Source: JAFGAS01 sp963809875 (GTDB lineage Bacteria; Desulfobacterota; Zymogenia; Zymogenales; Zymogenaceae). Taken from it: DNA of 64,000 nucleotides. This document shows, in pieces, positions 62,516 through 64,000 of this stretch (position 1 is its first letter; each line of letters starts with the position of its first letter). Where the stretch lies: contig CAWELC010000005.1 in assembly GCA_963809875.1 (NCBI GenBank), positions 682,001-746,000 on the forward strand. Direction: 5' to 3'. The notes below the pieces were generated by a model. The model had not been told where the DNA came from and did not search any database. It worked only from the letters and a program-made list of their open reading frames with translations. Position numbers and translations under genes: made by a program.

Positions 62516-63677
62516 TTACGAGGCCCTGGAGCCCATGCTCTTCATCAGCTCCCGCACGATGATGAGCTTCTGGATTTGGGTGGTGCCTGCCCCGAACTCG
62601 ATCCCCTTCATATCCCGGTACATCCGCTCCACGGGAAACTCGCTGATGAAGCCGTATCCGCCCAGGATCTGGACGGCCTTGTCCACCACGCGCATCCCGA
62701 CCTGAGAGCCCAGCAGCTTCGCGTAGGAGGCCTCCAGACGGACTCGCTTGCCCTGATCGGCCAGTGTGGCGGCCCAGTAGGAGACGAGTACGTCCCGCGT
62801 TGATGTCCGTGGCCATTTCGGCGATCATCTCCTGGATCATCTGGAAATTGATGATGGCCGTTCCGAACTGGACCCGTTCCGACGCGTACTTAAAGGCCAC
62901 GTCAAAGGCCCCTTGAGCCACACCGACCGGTGTGATGGAATAGACGATCCGCTCCCTGTCCAGGCCGTTCATGAGGACCCTGATGCCGTTATTCTCCTCG
63001 CCCAGCATGTTTTCCGCGGGAACCTCCATGTCTTCGAAGATCAGCTCGCCCGTTGGCGATCCGCGCACGCCCATCTTCTTGAGGCTCTTTCCCCGTGAGA
63101 AGCCGGGGAAGTCCTTCTGGACGATGAAGGCGGAAATCCCCTTGGGCCCGGCGTCCGGGTTAGTCTTGGCGTAGACGACGCCCACGTCGGCCACCGGCCC
63201 GTTTGTAATGAACATCTTCGTGCCGTTGAGGATATATTTATCGCCCTTTTTGACGGCGCGGGTGCGCATGGAGATGGCGTCGGAGCCGGCCTCGGGCTCG
63301 GTGATGGCGATAAAGCCGATCTTTTTTCCGGCAATCAGATCGGGCAGGTATTTCTTGCGCTGGGCCTCGTTTCCGTTGCGAAAGATGTTTTCGGTGCAGA
63401 GGATCGCGTGGGACCCGTAGGTGTTGGCGGTGGAGGCACACCCGCGACTCAATTGCTCCATCACCAGGACGCTGGACATGAGGTCCGCGCCGATGCCGCC
63501 GTATTCGGGCGGGATGGAGATCCCGAAAAGGCCCAATTCGGCCATAGCGGAAAAATTGTCCTTGGGGAACGTTCCGTCCTGGTCGACTTCGGGGGCGCGG
63601 GGGATGATCTCCTTGTCCACGAATTTAGCGACGGTATCCTTCAGCATGGCTTGTTCTGTAGTCAGCTCGAAATCCAT
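62516..63677 (-). CDS. Acyl-CoA dehydrogenase, one apparent frameshift
   Basis: About 387 residues after repair. ITEPEAGSDAISM and GTKMFITNGPVADV give the acyl-CoA dehydrogenase core; the frame breaks near 62793 (NAGRTRLLLG) and, shifted one base, continues VLVSYWAATLADQGKR, GGYGFISEFPVERMYRDMKG to the TAA at 62516. The terminal segment EFGAGTTQIQ lacks Glu at the YEGT position, as in isovaleryl-CoA-type enzymes. AGGAG precedes ATG 63677. Same unit as MaoC upstream (9 bp). Confidence 0.9.
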
Positions 63678-63686
63678 GGGTTACTC

Positions 63687-64000
63687 CTACTTCTTACGTC
63701 CGACGAGAATCTTGGGGGTAAAGACGATGCAGTCCTCATCGCGGTGGTTTTTAATGGCCGCCTCATAGGCGATGGTGCCCGTGTTCTCGTCTCGCTCCTT
63801 CATCTCGGCGACCTTGGCTTCACAACGGATCGTGTCTCCGATCTTGATGGGGCCGACGAATCGGATCTTGTCGATCCCATAGAAGGCGATAAACTTCTTG
63901 GGAGTGAAGACATACGGACCCAGTCGAAAGATGAGGGCAGACCCCACCGAGAGGCCCAGCATGCCGTGGGCGATCCGCTCTCCGAACATAGTCTTTTTAG
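63687..64000 (-). CDS. MaoC-like hydratase (N-terminus beyond window)
   Basis: The last 104 or so residues of a hot-dog-fold MaoC protein; the frame is open to base 64000. ERIAHGMLGLSVGSALIF is the signature after the catalytic Asp/His loop, followed by FVGPIKIGDTIRCEAKV. Such proteins hydrate enoyl-CoA, which fits the adjacent acyl-CoA dehydrogenase. The catalytic D-x4-H would lie just outside the window. Confidence 0.85.
   Translation of the reverse strand, partial: KKTMFGERIAHGMLGLSVGSALIFRLGPYVFTPKKFIAFYGIDKIRFVGPIKIGDTIRCEAKVAEMKERDENTGTIAYEAAIKNHRDEDCIVFTPKILVGRKK

Overview
The window reads as a chromosomal segment of a GC-rich, strictly or mostly anaerobic Gram-negative bacterium, most likely a Desulfobacterota/Deltaproteobacteria-type organism. 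This is an inference from gene content: an in-frame UGA with a bSECIS-like hairpin (selenocysteine use), a glycyl radical enzyme, rubrerythrin, several acyl-CoA dehydrogenases, an inverse autotransporter (so an outer membrane), and the TCATTGCG...GCGGCAATCTC dispersed repeat. No rRNA, tRNA, CRISPR array, insertion sequence or prophage was seen.

Layout. 1-12.6 kb: a mixed, mostly minus-strand set (rubrerythrin, MscS channel, PP2C-like phosphatase, FGGY kinase, YhhN, GAPDH, WG-repeat protein, monohaem cytochrome c, orphan CuA cupredoxin, two SHOCT membrane proteins, a V4R-type Cys protein). 12.7-23.9 kb: a ten-gene plus-strand cluster led by a PadR regulator with a TTGACA-17-TATACT promoter over an AT-rich dyad: NAD-epimerase, SDR, glycyl radical enzyme, two-subunit CoA-transferase, MmgE/PrpD, acyl-CoA dehydrogenase, SCP2-like protein and a QueG-like iron-sulfur protein. 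It looks like an anaerobic catabolic pathway: radical chemistry, CoA activation, then dehydrogenation and hydration. No activating enzyme is in the window, and the substrate cannot be named. 24-28.5 kb: bactofilin, DUF2156 protein, a second V4R protein divergent from a response regulator. 34.2-28.7 kb (minus): one eight-gene transcription unit with a strong promoter and a terminator: phosphoglycolate phosphatase-like HAD, PgaB-like lipoprotein, small membrane protein, a selenocysteine-containing metallophosphatase-like protein, mobA, mobB, amidohydrolase, DUF6485.

34.3-41.3 kb: ArsN-like acetyltransferase, TetR regulator divergent from an alpha/beta hydrolase with two matching operators, a PLP decarboxylase, and tandem duplicated membrane-anchored beta-propellers. 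41.3-46.7 kb: an 866-bp intergenic region carrying a near-perfect sigma-54 promoter ahead of a large inverse autotransporter with a beta-helix passenger. 46.7-50.4 kb: two HhH-GPD DNA glycosylases, small proteins, gamma-carbonic anhydrase, SurA-N protein. 50.8-58.4 kb: the cell-elongation operon mreB-mreC-mreD-mrdA-rodA continuing directly into archease and rtcB (RNA ligation). 58.6-64 kb: a third V4R protein, an M23 peptidase, 3-hydroxyacyl-CoA dehydrogenase, zinc-ribbon protein, acyl-CoA dehydrogenase and a MaoC protein cut by the window edge.

A caution on quality: about fifteen single-base indels, many in or beside G/C homopolymers, break nine genes including mreB, which a rod elongasome cannot lack. 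They look like sequencing errors more than decay, so broken genes are annotated over their full inferred span. The clearest unusual item is the selenoprotein at 30924-31880; the most interesting system is the PadR/glycyl-radical cluster.
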